Notes under the pieces: model-generated
The model's database searches: none
Told to the model about the DNA's origin: nothing
Seen by the model: only the letters and a program-made list of their open reading frames with translations
Position numbers and translations under genes: made by a program
Shown: one piece after another, positions 62,490 to 64,000 of the stretch
Numbering within the stretch: position 1 is the stretch's first letter
Layout: every line of letters starts with the position of its first letter
Origin: Ectopseudomonas chengduensis
GTDB lineage: Bacteria; Pseudomonadota; Gammaproteobacteria; Pseudomonadales; Pseudomonadaceae
NCBI RefSeq assembly: GCF_900102635.1
Contig: NZ_FMZQ01000009.1
Span: forward strand, 155,658-219,657
Direction of reading: 5' to 3'
Length of the DNA stretch: 64,000 nt

Positions 62490-62996
62490 TCAATATTCTC
62501 TTAGCTTGCGAAAATCCCATGTAATATTCTCGCCCTTTTTCTCTTGCCCGTCTGGATAAACCCGACCAGATAGCGATCTAAGATGAAGGGTGTCGCCTTG
62601 AAATTCTCCTTCATACTTTGTGTAGTAGATGTGCGGCACAAATCCATCGGTTTTCAAATGGTCAAATATTCTTTGTCCTGAAATTAAATTCCCATTCCTT
62701 GTGAACTTAATGGGTTCTTTTGTGGACGGATATTCTGCTTCTAAATTGGCGAGGTTGGATAGAAATATTTCAACATTGTCCCTGTTGCGCAATATTACAA
62801 ATTGATCATTTGGCAGAAGAAACAAAAAAGCTTGATATTTTCCATATCCAACAGGCTCTTCAGTGTCGTCGTAATATATTGCTAAAACTGGCAACTCGTT
62901 TAGGTGCGGCTGTATATCGGCTGGCTCAGGTGGTGCGCTAGTGCAGCCAGCTAAGGACATCATGAAGATCACTAATGGCATGAAAAATCTATTCAT
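62490..62996 (-). CDS. Unknown AT-rich lipoprotein
   Basis: The 168-residue protein has a lipoprotein signal (MNRFFMPLVIFMMSLAGC, lipobox LAGC) and a beta-rich domain (AFLFLLPNDQFVIL, HIYYTKYEGEF). No family is recognised. The base composition is much more AT-rich than the core genes. An attC-like sequence lies just upstream, so it may be a gene cassette. Confidence 0.65.
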   Translation of the reverse strand: MNRFFMPLVIFMMSLAGCTSAPPEPADIQPHLNELPVLAIYYDDTEEPVGYGKYQAFLFLLPNDQFVILRNRDNVEIFLSNLANLEAEYPSTKEPIKFTRNGNLISGQRIFDHLKTDGFVPHIYYTKYEGEFQGDTLHLRSLSGRVYPDGQEKKGENITWDFRKLREY

Positions 62997-62997
62997 A

Positions 62998-63148
62998 ATT
63001 ATAACCTTGTGTTAATGCTTTGAGCATCAATGGGGTGTGTCATTGATTTTTCGAAAAGGGGATAGATTATTTTTAGGCCGATAGTACTGCGCCATAAATA
63101 AGCCGGTCCCGAGTGAGCGAAGCGAACGACTTGAACCAATTGTTATGA
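62998..63148 (-). other. Integron attC-like site (GNAT cassette, downstream)
   Basis: Read on the minus strand, TCATAACAATTGGTTCAAG follows the GNAT stop and CATTAACACAAGGTTATAA precedes the lipoprotein start. These look like the R''-L'' and L'-R' ends of an attC, whose terminal boxes are almost complementary (TCATAAC, GTTATAA). The middle is poorly palindromic and the length is about 150 bases, so the match is not certain. Confidence 0.45.
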
Positions 63149-63631
63149 CCTTGCGTATAGAGTCAGGAGGTAGTCTCCGTTTTGGCTTTTGTAAGGTTGC
63201 CCGAGCCTTGAGAAGCCAAACTGACTGAATAAGTAATGCATAGGTTCGTTGTCTTCACGCGTAGTGGCAAAGCACGGTGTTTCAGCGAGCAACTCTTTGA
63301 TTGCCTCCATTAAAGCTCGGCCGTAGCCTTTTCCTCTTGCCGCGCTGGATACATACAACCAGCCTAGCTCGTGTTTGTATTCTCTTTGTTCTGTCACTTT
63401 GGATTTTTTAAAGACGCCGGCTTTATATCCTGCGTTAGGTTTTTTTATTGCTCCAATAGCAACGCATTCACCGTCATATATGAAGATGAGTTTTTCTGCA
63501 CGTTGAATACGCTGGCGCAAGCCTTCTGGCGAAACCTCACCACCAGCAATAACTAATCGCTCAAATGTATCAAGCTCTTCTTTGCTGCAGTCACTGGGGG
63601 CTTTGGATATTCTTTCCATGCTTCTAGTCAT
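63143..63631 (-). CDS. GNAT family N-acetyltransferase
   Basis: The 162-residue acetyltransferase has a GNAT core with the acetyl-CoA loop VSSAARGKGYGRALMEAIKE (Q/RxxGxG/A) and a C-terminal HYLFSQFGFSRLG segment. The substrate is unknown. The gene is AT-rich, and its start and stop lie against sequences that resemble the two boxes of attC sites, as expected for an integron gene cassette. No integrase gene is seen. Confidence 0.82.
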   Translation of the reverse strand: MTRSMERISKAPSDCSKEELDTFERLVIAGGEVSPEGLRQRIQRAEKLIFIYDGECVAIGAIKKPNAGYKAGVFKKSKVTEQREYKHELGWLYVSSAARGKGYGRALMEAIKELLAETPCFATTREDNEPMHYLFSQFGFSRLGQPYKSQNGDYLLTLYARS

Positions 63632-63661
63632 AACGTTTGGTTAAGGGGCGGGCTTTAGCCC
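63627..63661 (-). other. Partial attC-like site upstream of GNAT gene
   Basis: On the minus strand GGGCTAAAGCCC is followed by CCCCTTAACCAAACGTTATG, the L'-R' end of an attC. GTTATGA is the exact complement of TCATAAC at the end of the GNAT gene. The outer half of the site is missing beyond 63661, where IS-like sequence begins, so the attC may be cut by the insertion. Confidence 0.5.
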
Positions 63662-64000
63662 AATGTCATCAACTTTGGAAATTATCCATAAATATCATAT
63701 AATTAGCGCTCAAATCAGTGCATGGGAGAAGCCCTTTTGACTACCTATACCGCATCGCTTGACACCGCCAGCCAAACCCTGGCTTGAAAATTGTACAAAA
63801 AATAACCAGCCCGCTCGATTGTCCCGCCTTCATCGCCGCCCACCGCCAGAATCCTCAAGACTTTACCCGCCGACGCCAGCTCACCTTCAAGAACCTCGTC
63901 CTGTTCCTGCTCAATCAGCCGCGCACGGCCCTGCAAACCGAACTCGATCAGTTCTATCGCGTACTCAATCAGGCGTCGACTGAGACGCAAATGGTCACTG
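63661..64000 (+). mobile_element. Left part of an IS4-like insertion sequence (partial)
   Basis: The stretch from about 63661 (CAATGTCATCAACTTTGG) carries the beginning of an IS4-like DDE transposase gene and runs off the window. The left end was placed by eye, at the change from attC-like to unrelated sequence; the terminal inverted repeat cannot be checked without the right end. Confidence 0.5.
63737..64000 (+). pseudogene. IS4-like transposase start with frameshift (partial)
   Basis: TTG 63737 has a good ribosome site (GGGAGAA, 63724-63730) and reads TTYTASLDTASQTLA before TGA at 63785-63787. The next frame continues as LKIVQKITSPLDCPAF, then IAAHRQNPQDFTRRRQL and TFKNLVLFLLNQPR, then ALQTELDQFYRVLNQ, matching IS4-type transposase N-termini. 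One missing base near 63783 would join the two (TLA-LKI). So it is a frameshifted copy or a sequencing error. The gene continues beyond the window. Confidence 0.65.

Noticed and set aside
63745..63990. 81-codon minus-strand frame at the window end
   Set aside because: It is antisense to the transposase reading frame, which carries recognisable protein sequence.
1..64000. CRISPR array, tRNA, rRNA, prophage core genes
   Set aside because: No regular spaced repeats, cloverleaf-like sequence, rRNA segments or phage structural genes were seen by eye.

Overview
The window looks like chromosome of a Pseudomonas species in the mendocina/oleovorans/alcaligenes (Ectopseudomonas) group. The evidence is the high GC content and codon bias of the core genes, a complete cyoABCDE operon, a FabH2-like KASIII next to an ECF sigma factor (the order I recall from P. 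aeruginosa PA3286-PA3284), an AguA/PotF polyamine cluster, and typical pseudomonad intergenic repeats. The species assignment is inference; no rRNA or other marker gene is present.

Layout. 0-4.3 kb: a CitMHS citrate-type transporter, a LysR/MFS divergent pair and an AhpD-like protein. 4.4-10.2 kb: an AT-richer accessory block, all on the minus strand. It holds a PD-(D/E)XK nuclease beside an SF1 helicase, an unrecognised possibly HEPN-like protein, and a second nuclease-like protein. Two inverted copies of a 21-bp sequence flank it, and it separates AhpD from hrpA. 10.3-21.6 kb: hrpA, two small membrane/thioredoxin-fold genes, a repeat-rich 830-bp gap, the cyo operon and a nucleotidyltransferase. 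21.8-35.5 kb: an alpha/beta hydrolase broken by an in-frame amber codon, a chemoreceptor, grxC, CMD/AraC and MocR/DJ-1 divergent pairs, SDR and CitMHS genes, and a GntR-controlled amidohydrolase plus MatC-like transporter unit. 35.5-36.4 kb is a non-coding repeat region. 36.4-47.4 kb is ordinary metabolism, transport and LysR genes, including a Tat-exported SDR and an ATP/ADP-translocase-like MFS protein. 47.4-51.4 kb is a polymorphic toxin with five small downstream genes that look like an immunity array. 51.6-62.2 kb: a TPR protein, PnuC/NadR NAD salvage, LysR/AguA/PotF-like polyamine genes, a FMN-binding glutamate-synthase-like protein, KASIII, and sigma/anti-sigma genes. 62.5-64 kb is a mobile region with integron attC-like half sites around a GNAT gene and the frameshifted start of an IS4-like transposase at the window edge.

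The best candidates for undescribed biology are the 4.4-10.2 kb block, which may be anti-phage, the toxin C-terminal domain (H-E-x-x-E) with its gene array, and the cassette-like GNAT region. Family names come from reading motifs; no database search was possible.
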